This document shows, piece by piece, positions 23,891-34,617 of a stretch of DNA of 64,000 bases. Source of the DNA: Epiperipatus broadwayi. Its lineage: Eukaryota; Onychophora; Udeonychophora; Euonychophora; Peripatidae. The notes under the pieces were generated by a model. The model saw only the letters and a list, made by a program, of their open reading frames with translations. It had not been told where the DNA came from and made no database searches. The stretch is from the NCBI GenBank assembly GCA_028023455.1, contig JAQFVV010012512.1:3197935-3261934 (forward strand). The letters run 5' to 3'. Numbering within the stretch: position 1 is the first letter of the stretch; every line of letters starts with the position of its first letter. The position numbers were made by a program, and so were the translations under genes.

Positions 23891-24066
23891 ACCATCTCCC
23901 ATATATATACCCAATCAGTCCTCAGTTTATATTAAGATAGAAAATCTTCACACTTTAATAAAAACAAACTTCGACCTTCTCCACTCTCCAACGCTTCACG
24001 TATTCATCATTGAAAATATGATTTTCTATCTTAATAAAAACAGCCTTGATTGTATGTGGGGGATAT

Positions 24067-24115
24067 GATTATCTGGATCAACTGATGAGTGCTAGTTCAG
24101 CACATATTGGAAATC
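24067..24115 (+). ncRNA. Hammerhead ribozyme remnant, family 1, unit 3
   Basis: CTGATGAG and stem II GTGCT/AGCAC are present, but the bases carrying GAAA and the first part of helix III are deleted (AGCAC runs straight into ATATTGG). Not functional. Confidence 0.6.
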
Positions 24116-24558
24116 ATTTATATTTTTCACATGTATGTGGTCATGTGTATTGGTTGTATAAGATGGAGGGGATGCTGTAGGGAGCTTGAAAATCTGAGTT
24201 CAAATCCCTTCTAATAACATTAAGTTTGGTATAGACAATATACATGTGTTTAATTATTACATATTCAATCTACATTTTGCCCATCCCTCTTATGTATATT
24301 TAAATGGACATATTAATATTCTATATGTGAGATGTCAGAGTGACTTAAAGTCAACATGGACATAACAATAATATTAGAATCAACAAGGACTTTGAGCGTC
24401 CCCCCTCAGATTTTCAGTGATATGGATGGCTGAAGAGTTTTGGAGGATGGAGAAGATTGAAGCTTATCTATTAAAGTTTGAAGATTTTCTATCTTAATAT
24501 AAACTAAGCACTGATCATATATATATATATATAGAGAGAGAGAGATGATGATGATGAT

Positions 24559-24612
24559 GATTTGGACTAACTGATGAGTGCTGATTTAGCACAAATATAT
24601 ATATTGGAGATT
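24559..24612 (+). ncRNA. Hammerhead ribozyme remnant, family 1, unit 4
   Basis: CTGATGAG at 24571-24578 and a good stem II are present; the second box reads CAAA. Stem I keeps pairing through changed bases (GATTT with AGATT, CTAA with TTGG, including G-U pairs). Confidence 0.6.
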
Positions 24613-24649
24613 ATTTATCTTTTTCACATTATGTAGTCATGTATATTGT

Positions 24650-24715
24650 TTGTATAAAGTGGAGTGGATAGCTGTAGGGAGCTTGAAAGTCTGAGTTCAA
24701 GTCCCTTCTTATTAC
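24650..24715 (+). repeat. tRNA-like segment of family 1 with B box
   Basis: GAGTTCAAGTCCC at 24693-24705 fits the RNA polymerase III B box (other copies read GAGTTCAAATCCC, an even better fit). GTGGAGTGGATAGC upstream is a possible A box. It may be the promoter of the small element. Arms of a full cloverleaf are not convincing. Confidence 0.4.
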
Positions 24716-24779
24716 ATTAAGTTTAGTGTGATATATATAATAAAAAAAATGTTACATGATTAAATTTAAAGTAAATAGA

Positions 24780-27130
24780 GTGTGAGGAGAGAAAATAATT
24801 TTTAAAAATACTTAATCTAGGATAAAAAAAACTTTAGTTGAAAGATAAATTAACATAATCCATAACAGAGCTTAATTTATAAAAAGATGCATAAAGTGGC
24901 AGATGCAAAAATGAATACAATGATAGCTCTGTTAAAAAAAAAAAAATCAAGAGGATTAGATACTATGGGGATGAGGAAATATTCAAGGTTTAGTTTAAGA
25001 GAAAGATTCAATAAAATTATACATGATAATTAAGATTCCACATGAATGAAAGAGTGTGAAAAGTTATTAAATAAAGAAAAATATTTTAAATTGTTAATAA
25101 GCTATAGATTAGTAACCATAACTTTAATTAATTAATAAATTATTTACATATATCTTAGAATTAATACTTTGGTGAAAGAGAACAAATTTTCAGGAAGATT
25201 CAGAATAGATTTTGTTCTGGAAAAATAATAAGAGACAAATTATTTGTTGTGTCTCAATTGATTAAACTATCTCACAAGAAAAACAAATCATAATTTAATG
25301 AAATTTTAGATAGAGAAAGGATTTATGATAGAGTTGATAAAAATAGAAGTGGGAAAATATTAAAAATATAGAAATAAATTTAAAGTTATTAAAAATGTTT
25401 AAGAGTCTTTGCAAAGATAATTTTATAAGTACCAATTGAGGAATATAAAATCAATAGAAGTTAAATATGTTGAGTTTAAGTGATGTTACCCATTATCATT
25501 TTCATTTATTTTGTTTCTACGAGAATTAGTAATTGAGATAGAAAGATAAGTTATAGGAGTGATTATTCCTATAATTAAAACCATGATAATATAAAATTTA
25601 CAGCTTTTTTGCATATGATATGACCTTGTTTGCAATTAAGTGTAAAAGATATGGGATTGTTATTTGAGAAATATGGATGGGCAGGGCAAAATATAAAAAT
25701 TGAATTTAGCTTTAAAAAAGTTGAAAATTTTAGTATTTAATAGAAAGAATAAAATTGAAGAGTAGAATAACATCAGGTTACGTTTCTTATTAAATGAAAA
25801 AAAGGAGTTACAAGGATAGCTGGGAAATAAAATAAAAAATAAAAAAAGTCTAAAAGAATGCTTTTATTTGCATAAATACATTAAAATGTAAAAATAAAAT
25901 GCATTGAACAATAAAATATTTTTTTATCAGTTTTCACAAATAAAAACATGAGGTGGTCATGTTTAGAAGTTAAATTTTTAAAGAATCGTGCCTACTCAAG
26001 TTGCAAGTTTATTTAAATGATCCTTTGAATATATGACTTGTGGACATGATTGAATCATGCTTTTATTTGTGAAAACTGAAGAAAATGTATTTACATTTCT
26101 CTAAAAAAATTATATTTTCCCCTTTCTATTTTTTAGTTTAGAATTATTTCAGAAATTACAAAATTGAAAACTTAGATATAATTTATTACCACTAGATGGC
26201 AATCCTTATAAAATTCAAAATTTAATTATTTTTTTTGCTAATTCTTTCGCTAAATTGTTTAAAACTTTAAAATATTTATTGTCATCAAGAATACATGTAT
26301 ATGCAAAGTTTCAACAATATCAGAAATTAAAAAGTGGGTGAAAAAATTGATTTATAACATTTTCACAATTTGATAAACAGACAAAAAAACATGGTGCGTG
26401 TTAAATGAATTCCTATAAAAACGCAAAAAATAAAATGCTATTAATTTAAAATATAGCATGTTTCTTTTATAATAAACATGAGATTTGTTAAATACTTTTA
26501 AAGAACTGATGGTGCCTGCTTTAAAATATAGAAATGATGCTATTTGTATTGAACCGAGAATTAAGAAATTTTTAGGTAGATTACAAAAGAAGTTGCATTG
26601 GATGGCGATATGTGAATAGAAAATGATGATATTCAAGATGAAATGGGGTGGATTCCTTTGTTAATGAGGGAAATTAAAACTAAATTTAGAATGTTTAAAG
26701 ATTTTCAATATTTGAATGAAAATAGATTTACTATTAGTAATATTTAAGTTGATTATGTCTAAAGGATTTAAGTCAATTGTGTAAAGAAGATAAAACACAT
26801 TGGGCAGAAAAAGTTTTTCAATATATAAAGTTAAACTGTTAGTTTATTTCTTATATTTATATAAGAAATGAAACAAAGATGTAGGGACAATATTCCATGT
26901 ACTTATTAATAAGTGGTGTGAAAAAAGATAGGTAATCTGGTTAGAGAGAGGAAAAAAATAGCTTTATGGAAAATGTTTATGAATAAAAAATAGTTTGAAA
27001 TTATGTAAAAATAAAAAATATAAGATATAAAAAGATGTTCAATAAGACTAAAAAAGCTTATTGTTATTTTAATCAAGAGTAAAAGCTTTAGAAATTAGAG
27101 GCAAAATAAAAAATAGAATAAAGATTTTGA
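24780..27130 (+). pseudogene. Heavily decayed LINE ORF2
   Basis: Traces in broken frames: SYRLVTITLI, GKIIRDKLFVVSQLIKLSH, DRERIYDRVDKNRSGKILKI (compare the LINE pattern EKAFDRVD.N.LW.IL) and RCYPLSFSFILF, in the order expected of an RT. Further along, HWMAICE and SQLCKEDKTHWAEK may be C-terminal parts. Many stops. Perhaps related to the blocks at 17.3 and 19.9 kb. Confidence 0.45.
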
Positions 27131-27149
27131 ATGTTGATATAGCTTATAC

Positions 27150-27455
27150 ATATATATGATGTGGATGGCTGAAGAGTTGAAGGGTGGAGAAGATTAAAGC
27201 CTGTCTATTAAAGCTTGAAGATTTGTTATCTTAATACAAACTGAACACTGATTAGATGTATATGTGGGAGATGGTGATCAGGATCAATTGATGAGTACTT
27301 GTTCAACAATAAAATACATATATTGGAGATCATTTATCTTTCTCAAATGTATGTGGTAGTGTGTATCAGTTGTATAATATGGAGTGGGTAGCTGTAGGAA
27401 ACTTGAAAGGCTGAGTTCAAGTACCTTCTAAATTACATTAAGTTCAGTATAGACA

Positions 27456-27465
<10 letters not shown>
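27150..27465 (+). repeat. Hammerhead repeat family 1, single copy
   Basis: Contains the upstream body (GATGTGGATGGCTGAAGAG), the ribozyme region and the tRNA-like part ending AATTACATTAAGTTCAGTAT. It ends in a (TA)n(TG)n run at about 27455-27500. Confidence 0.8.
27276..27331 (+). ncRNA. Hammerhead ribozyme remnant, family 1
   Basis: TTGATGA replaces CTGATGA (C3 lost), and the GAAA box reads TAAAA. Stem I outer pairs GATC/GATC and TTGG remain. Not expected to cleave. Confidence 0.55.
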
Positions 27466-27498
<33 letters not shown>

Positions 27499-27499
<1 letters not shown>

Positions 27500-27690
27500 A
27501 ATTATTTAACTGAATATTTATAAATACAGTAACTAAATAATTAAAAATTTTATCCATTTACGAGTGCTTTCGATCATCCCAGTAATCTTTGGTGGGATAA
27601 GATTACTGGGATGGTCGAAAGCGCTCCTAAGTGGATAAAATTTTTAATTATTTAGTTACTGTATTTATGAATATTCAGTTATATAATTAC
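27499..27690. repeat. Palindrome, 91-bp arms (family shared with 36.8 kb)
   Basis: Arms 27499-27589 and 27599-27690 pair with few mismatches around a 9-base centre. A single arm of the same sequence is at about 36780-36900. No coding content. Confidence 0.85.
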
Positions 27691-27823
27691 GTATATTGCT
27701 TTAAAAATACAGACATGGAATAATATATATATGTCAACAGATGGTGTTCTACCAAAAGCACCATCAAGCATTTGTTTACATAAATGTCAGAGCATGCATT
27801 CACTATCTCTAACTTTAATTCCA

Positions 27824-27867
27824 CTTTCAGATCATGATTTCAAGCTATTTGCTATCATCAGTGAAAG
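27824..27867 (-). ncRNA. Hammerhead ribozyme candidate, family 2, core intact
   Basis: On the minus strand: CTTTCA (stem I, 27867-27862), CTGATGA (27861-27855), U, stem II AGC/GCT with loop AAATA, U, GAAA (27841-27838), then UC-AU-GA-U. Helix III is three pairs (A-U, U-A, C-G) with a two-base loop. Cleavage is predicted after the C at 27830, followed by TGAAAG (27829-27824), which pairs perfectly with CTTTCA. All core residues are present; only the pair next to the core in stem II is a U-U mismatch. Flanks match the ribozymes at 42.6 and 43.0 kb (TTTAGATCTAGT upstream). Confidence 0.7.
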
Positions 27868-27874
27868 ACAGGAA

Positions 27875-28085
27875 TTTTAGAAACTAGATCTAAACACAAA
27901 CTCTGAGCATTTATGAAACAGTTTCTATTCAGCTTGCAAGTGTGAATCTTTTAGACATGTAATGTCTTCAAACTCAGCATAGCAAGCCAGATAGCTACAT
28001 GGGTCTGATCTCAGTTCAGCATCACCACATAGTAGAAGCCTCTGCAATATATATCTTTGCTAGAAATACCTCAAAGGTACATTTA
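27875..28085. repeat. Family 2 repeat body
   Basis: Sequence around the ribozyme shares scattered phrases with the 42.5-43.1 kb palindrome: TTTAGATCTAGT, ACATGTAATGTC (compare ATGAAAATGTC), CAGATAGCTACATGG (compare AATAGCTATATGG) and CAGTTCAGC. So it is a diverged member of the same family, about 300 bases long including the ribozyme. Confidence 0.5.
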
Positions 28086-29770
28086 TGAAAAACAAAAAAC
28101 AAGTTAAAAACTTGCTAACGCTTGTATATATATTGTGTGTGTGGAATGAGGGAGAGGACTGAATAGTGAATAATTATTATTTGAAGTATAGGATGCTGAA
28201 AGTGGATCAGAATAAATTGTATGTAAAATATAAAAAAATTAAAGTTAGAGATTTTATACTTTTTTGTTTAAATATTTATAATAAAATTGGGAAATATAAA
28301 AACAGGTTAATGAAACTATACCAAAAGCTTTCATTAAAATGTGATGGTAGAAATAAATAAATAAGTCAGGACTAGAGAAATAATTGGCTAATAAAAAGTA
28401 AGTAAATAGTAAATAGATTTATTGTGATATGTAATAGTTTTTGAGGGAGAATAGGATATCAGAGCTACGTAGCCTATGCATAAAATTTCTGATATTATTT
28501 GAGGGAAAACTTTTATATTACATCACAGGAAGTGGAATACATTACTATCATTAGGGCTTCAAGATGGAGATGACTGATTAATGCGAAAGTATTATTTCAT
28601 AGTTATACTTTGTAAAAGTATAATGGCTAATGCATAAAAAAAATGAAGTTTAATATAAACAAACAATATTCTTACATTTTTTATGTAATTAAAGAGATGC
28701 AAGTACATTGAATAATATTTCTGTAATGAAAGTATAATATTTTGTTATATTCAAACTTATAAAGTAGGTGACAGTTTTGACTCTCTAACAGACTTCTTCA
28801 GATATCTTTACATTTCTTTAAAAAAAAGTGTAAAAATAGTGGAAAGAGCTCTAAAAAAGACTGCAGAATAATAACAATTGTAAGCTATTTTAAAAATATG
28901 AATACAATATATTAAAATATCGTATTTGCATTGCATAGAAGTATGCATTGGTATTGCTTGTTTTTATTAGTAGTAATATCCTCAATACAGAAAAGTTAGT
29001 GGAAGAAAAAAGAGAATATTTAAAAATGAGAACTCTTTAACCTTATGTATAAATTGTAAGAATCACCTTCTCTCTATCTCTTTCTATGAATAAATATTAA
29101 CATATTTATTTGACAAAAATAGAATTTAGAAATAATAAATTAGGTAACTAAGATACTCTAAATCCTCACATGCAAACGAACACATGCACACATATAATGA
29201 AGTGCAAAAAAAATATACACATCAAAAAAACCTTCAAAATTCATATTGCTGACAATTTGCTTGTCTTCTAAGTCTGCAATTTTTTGAAAATAGAATTACG
29301 AGGGGAAAAAATTTTAACAGTCGCTTTTTAAAAATCTAAGCTTTAAATGTTTATTCACAACTAATTAATTTTTAAAACTATTCTTTTTCTTTTGTTAATT
29401 GAAGTTTCTTTTATGCCAACGTCAAAATTGCAAAGTGAATTTCAAATGTCAAAAAATTGAATGGAGCTCGTTTAGGTTAATGGTTATATTATTGCTATTT
29501 GAGTGTATTTTTACTGAATATAAATTTATAACTTTAAATCCTTAGCTGTGAGAAAAAATGTTTATTTTTTTTGAGTAAGTAATATCTGAAATTAAGTAAA
29601 AAATGTAGGAGATAAATTGTTAATTAAATAGCTATGACGAAAAAGTAAACTTCACATAAATGGCAAAGATTTTAATTTCTTTATATTGCCACTCGATTTA
29701 TTTTAAAATTGACAAACATTGAAACTTACTTCACAGCAATGTGATAAAATATATATTTTCACATAAGCAA
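28086..29770. other. AT-rich spacer
   Basis: Contains a 64-codon lysine-rich open frame at 28166-28360 with no recognisable motif, most likely chance or LINE debris. Otherwise nothing recognised. Confidence 0.35.
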
Positions 29771-29774
29771 ACAT

Positions 29775-29852
29775 TACGTGTAGCATAGCTGCTTTCCAAG
29801 CAGCTGGCCCGGGTTCGCTTCCCGGTCAACGCTTTGACATAAAAAAAAAAAA
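29775..29852 (+). repeat. SINE with tRNA-Gly(UCC)-like 3' half
   Basis: Anticodon arm GCTGCTTTCCAAGCAGC and a perfect T arm CCGGG/CCCGG with loop TTCGCTT, then GTCAACGCTTTGACAT and an A run. The 5' half with the A box is mostly replaced. Same family as 18495-18588, better preserved in the B box. Confidence 0.7.
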
Positions 29853-29974
29853 TTGTAAGCAATTTAATGAATCTGAGAGTGGATTAGAAGACAAACCAGG
29901 TAAAACTAGATAGTTGTTTTTTTTTAAGTTTATAAACAGATTTAAATTTTTTTAACCAGCTCACAGACAATTTT

Positions 29975-32900
29975 ATGTTTCAAAGCATACTTTATTGATT
30001 AAAAAACAATGATTACATCAATAAGATTGGGCTTACACAGTTAGCATAAGTCTGTTCCTGTGTCTAAACAGTTCTGCTGGGCATAAGATTGTTCACAGAT
30101 ATCTAGGAGAGAAAAAGCCTCCTTTTGAGTTCTTTATGTTGTGTTTTTGCTATTCTTAAGGCATCGAATGTTGCCTGAATTCAGCTTGTCTATTTTTTTT
30201 ATATACATTATGTTGATGGACCCTGTCATGTGGGTCCTGCCAGTTTTGGTGCATTGTGTTCTTTTTTTTTTAACTGTGTTGTTCTGTATCTTTTTTCCTG
30301 TTTTTCAACTATAGTGCTGATTTTAGTTTAAATAGTGACCAAGTTGCAGTAAAAATATCTGGTGGTGCTAGCATGTTATCCCTTTCTTTTATTTTTTCTA
30401 GCTTGTGGTGGAATGTGTTGAGGTTTTGTTTTGCATTGTAGTCAAAATTGAATTTACATCTGGTGTACTAATATGCATACAAGCTAAATGTCGCTGCTCT
30501 TATTGTTGGGATTGCATTTTTTTTGTATGCCTGGAGAATTTTTGCCATTGTTGTGTCTTTCTGATGGTAGTTATTTATCATTATTTGTCTTACCTTTTCC
30601 AATCCCAGACAATCATTTAGAAAATGATGTTATGTTTTTTTCTTCTCTTTGGCACAACTTGCACAGTGGGTCTATTTTGGTAAAGAACCTTTTAAAATGA
30701 ATGAAGTGTGATGTAAGCAAGGCATTCAGATTTACTTTGACTATGAAGTCGAAGAATTTAGGCTCCAAGTTACCAATTTTTATATTTTTTTAGGAGCTAT
30801 GCATTGTTTATTTTAAGGACCATTTTGTTGTTGATATCTTGTTGTGTCTGCTCTATTAGGCTATGTTATCCCAGTAAGTGTATTTAATTGGGTTAGACAG
30901 GGTTATTTTGTTTCTTTGATTTTTTATGCTGTCTAAAAGTGTGGCTATATAGTTGTCTTTGGGAGGTGGTCAGTCAGTGGGTATTATATCTATTATTTTT
31001 TGAATATTTGGAAACTTTGTAAATGTTGTAATCAGCAGGTTTATTATTTTTTGTGTGTAAAAAGTTGAAATTGTATGTAGTCCAAGCCTGTTTAGTTTTG
31101 TAGGTTGGCTTAATTGCCTCATTGAAATGGCTACCACCTTTTTATTCCAAAGTAGTTTATTGCTCAGGGAATTTACTGTTGATATAAATTTTTTGGTAAA
31201 CTTTATCACTGGTAGGTAGTATGTGATTTTTGTGATTATCAGTTGGTTGAAGAGAGCAACTTTTGAGTATAGAGAAAGGTATGATTTAACAAGTGAGTCT
31301 GTGATTCTTTCTGTTTGTGTTAAGATTTTGTCTTGTATTGTTCTTCTCATCTGCCCCATTCCCAAGTGAAATGGGAAACCCAGAAACTTATTCATTTTTC
31401 CTTGGTATATTTGGGTGTTGGTTTTTCCAGTAAAAATTGACCACAAGGCTGATTTACTAGTATTTATTTTCAGTATTTTGTTGTATAGTCTTCTATTATT
31501 TTTTGGAGTGTATGTAGTTGTTTCTTTGAAGTTAGAAAAACCATAACATCATCCATGTAGGCTATACAGGATATGTAAATATTGGTGTTTGGTATTTGTA
31601 TTCCTTGTAATTTTTTCTTGATTTTTTCAAGTAGAGGGTTTATGTATAGTGTGAAGAGTAGTGTACTTAGTGGAGATCCCTGGGGGATGGATTGGTTAGG
31701 GTAGAAAGTGGGTGATGTTCTTCCATTTAGCATAATGTGTATCTCCCTATTTAGGAGTAGGTTGGCTATTGTGTATAAGACTGTTCTTGGTATTTTTTTT
31801 AATTGATTGATTAGTTTGTTGATGGGTACAGAGTCAAAGGCACTCTCAAAATCCAATTGTACTACCATGGGCCCATGTTTTTTTTATTATTGTTGAATTT
31901 ACTACTATTTTAAATATTAGAGCTGCTTGTCCTGTTGAAGACTCTTTTTTAGCATATTGATGTTCCGATATTATTGATAAGATGGTTCTATCTTTTCTTT
32001 TAGTACTTTTTGTAGAATTTTGATTCCCAATGGCTCCATTGAAATGGGTCTTAAATGTGTAATTTCCAAGATGGATTCTATTTTTTTCATGAAAGGGACC
32101 ATTGATATCAGGATTAGACCTTGTATGTTATATAATTTTTATGAAAGTTGGTTTGCTAGTTGACATAGTAATTTATTTGTAAATTGACTTAGATGAGTTA
32201 GTACAAATTTTGGGATCCTGGGTGGTCCTGGGTGACAAGTGCTTTGTAATGTTGTGAGTATTCTTGCAAAATCTTCTATTTTATAGGGGGTTTCATTTTC
32301 AGGTTTTCCAAAGTAATTTTCTGAGATCTTCCATTGGTTGTTTGTTGTGAGTTTACTTCTGAAGTATTGAAAGATGGGTTCTATCATGTTATAGCCTGTT
32401 ATCACTTTATTTCCTGTTTTAATTGCCATAGGTACTTTGTTTGTTGATGGATATCCTAATGCCCACCTAATGTAACCATGGGTCCAAGTGTGTTATTCTG
32501 TTAAACATATTTTTTTCTTTTTGATGGCAATATATTGTTTTAATTGGTTATGTTTGAATGTATAGATGTGTAAGTTTAACAATGATTTCTTGTTTATTTT
32601 TCATTGGTTTTGCTGTTATGATCTTTTTTATGTATTTCTTCTGCCAATATTATGAGTTTTGTTGGTGGTTTTTTTTTTCGTGTCATTAGATTGATATTAT
32701 AAGATATAGTTTCCGTGAAAGCTATATATTTTGTTTTTGGGTCAAGGTCCATTTGATTTAATTTGTTTATTGCTATATATATTTCTGAGAAAAAAACTTC
32801 CTGTGAATTGATTGGCAGTAGAATTCTTATGGTTTTCTGTGGGTAGTATTTTTGGTTATAGTTCGTATCTAAATTTATTTTTATTATTTTCACTGCATGA

Positions 32901-33600
32901 TCTGAGAAATGTGTGGGGGATAGACTCATTTCTATTTCTTGATGCAGCATTGGGGAATAGAACATCAGGTCTATCAGAGTTTCATATCTGCTGTTATAGA
33001 AGGATATAGAGTTTGGTGGTAGGAATCCTTCTCCACTCATAAGTGGTATTGCTAATTGGTGAATCCACTTATTAACAAACTTTTGGTAGCTCATATTAAA
33101 ATCCCCAGTTAGTATTGTTGGGTAAGGATTGTTTGCCAGCATTGCATTTATTGTTGCAATTATTCTATTGATTATAAATGGCCCTGGTAGAATATATACC
33201 TATATGATATTTATTGAGAGATTTTTGTGGTAAAAAGTTGTGATTATTAGGTTTGAGTCTATGTAGATTATTTTGAAAGTAGTGAAGGTACAATTCTGGC
33301 TTATGTATATTCCTGTCCCACTGGCTGGTGCTGATGAGTCTCTTGAGCATGCACAAAAACCTTGTGTGCTCATGACTTGTGCTGGGTCAATTTTTGATCC
33401 ACTATGTATTTTGGTTTCAAGGAGCCCCAAGATGCTTGCTTGCATGATTTGTATCCATTTGTTTATATTATGTATTTTTGTTCTGGAATTTATACCCCTT
33501 ACATTAACTGCAGTTACCTTTATAATCATGCTGGTTTTTGATTTATAGATTTTTTGCTTTTTTATAGACAATTTTGTCATTCATTCATTTAATGATTTAT
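29975..33600 (-). mobile_element. LINE family A, copy 2
   Basis: Endonuclease and RT in the same order and with the same unusual YMDD box as the copy at 1-3660. The 3' end is near 29975, where minus-strand sequence has an AATAAA signal (about 29990). The 5' end is near 33600, close to the ORF2 start, so ORF1 is missing. Several frameshifts, but less decayed than the first copy in the endonuclease. Confidence 0.88.
30640..33580 (-). pseudogene. LINE-A ORF2, broken into frames
   Basis: 33580-33200: endonuclease N-terminus, TAVNVRGINSRTK and LLETKIH. 33142-32594: GDFNMSYQKF, ETLIDLMFYSP and FSDHAVK, completing the catalytic set. 32429-32139: the region before the RT. 31868-31470: VQLDFESAFDSV, IPQGSPLSTLLF and AYMDDVMVFL, the three main RT boxes in one open frame. 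31446-30970: GKMNKFLGFPF and YLPVIKFTKKF, the thumb. Near 30660-30640 PLCKLCQREEKN is the C-terminal Cys motif in a shifted frame. The endonuclease and RT boxes read as intact within their pieces. Confidence 0.85.
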
Positions 33601-34617
33601 AAATAGTTTAATATCTATCTAGAAGACAAAAGAAAAGACCTTCAATTTTCATTATACAGAAACTGACTAATCTGATAGCTTTCTTTAGTGTTGCTCACTA
33701 CTTAAAAGCCTTTACTTGTAAGATATTTTATGATTTAAATTTTTTTTAGCTTGATATGTACCTAATTCTATGAATGAATAACATGCTTTGCAGAAAAATC
33801 ACTGTATTAGCTATACTTATGCATTATCCATCCTAAATATTATTAATACAATGCATATATAACCTAAAAATATGCTGTCAAATCAATTGTTCTATGGCAA
33901 ACACTGTATCACTATTTTACCTATTTCTGTTATCTTGATGCCAATGGGAACATTTTTTTATTTAATATATAATTTTTTACACAATTTAACTATTAACAAA
34001 CATCACAAATAAATATAGATATTTTAACCATTAAATAGATTCAATAGTGGCTTTATTAACTCCTTCAATTCTACCACTCTATTCATAATATAGCACTCAT
34101 CAACTAAGTGGCTTGACTTTATCCATACATACATAAGTCAGCACCTGTTATATTCCATTTATAAAGCATATGAACCCAATCACAGTGATTGTGAATCTGT
34201 TGAAGAGGCTTCAGTAATATCTAGGAAGATCAAATCCCGCTGGCATTATGGTGAATCTGGGGGGGAAATGTGATTGTAATTTTATAAAAATATATTTTAA
34301 TGCATATTTATTTGGATTATATAAGGAGAGTTTTGGTTGATATGAGGTGAGTTGTAGATGAGAAACTATAATTTAAGTTAGTAGTAAGCCTGTTCTACTT
34401 AACATATTTTATACATTTTTTTCTTTTGATATCTGATGAAGAAAATTGTTAAAGAACATGAAACCACTACAAGAGTGTAGACTTGAGTGAGTCAATAATC
34501 TTTTATATAAATGTTTAATTAACTATCCAGATATTTAGCATGGGCACATTTTCTCCAAATAAAAGTATATGCTATCTAGAGCTTAACATTCTATCTCTTT
34601 TGTTAATTTATATATAT
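33601..34617. other. AT-rich spacer with one hammerhead-like motif
   Basis: No gene. At 34430-34463 CTGATGAAG is followed by a TGTT/AACA hairpin and TGAAACC, the same layout as the motif in PLE ends. Otherwise nothing recognised. Confidence 0.35.

Larger units (their letters stand above)
23273..24745. repeat. Hammerhead repeat family 1: four units, two per strand
   Basis: Two units on the minus strand (starting at about 23273 and 23742) are followed by two on the plus strand (about 24012-24400 and 24400-24745). Ribozyme positions are 23361-23415 and 23836-23890 (-), 24067-24115 and 24559-24612 (+), so spacing within each pair is about 475 and 492 bases. Between ribozymes the units align along their length, including GTGACTTAAAGTCAACATGG and the tRNA-like segment. 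This is a true tandem repeat of whole units on each strand, joined head to head near 24010. Confidence 0.85.

Noticed and set aside
33325-33360. CTGATGAG on the plus strand
   Set aside because: It lies in the endonuclease coding part of LINE-A copy 2 and lacks the other ribozyme parts.
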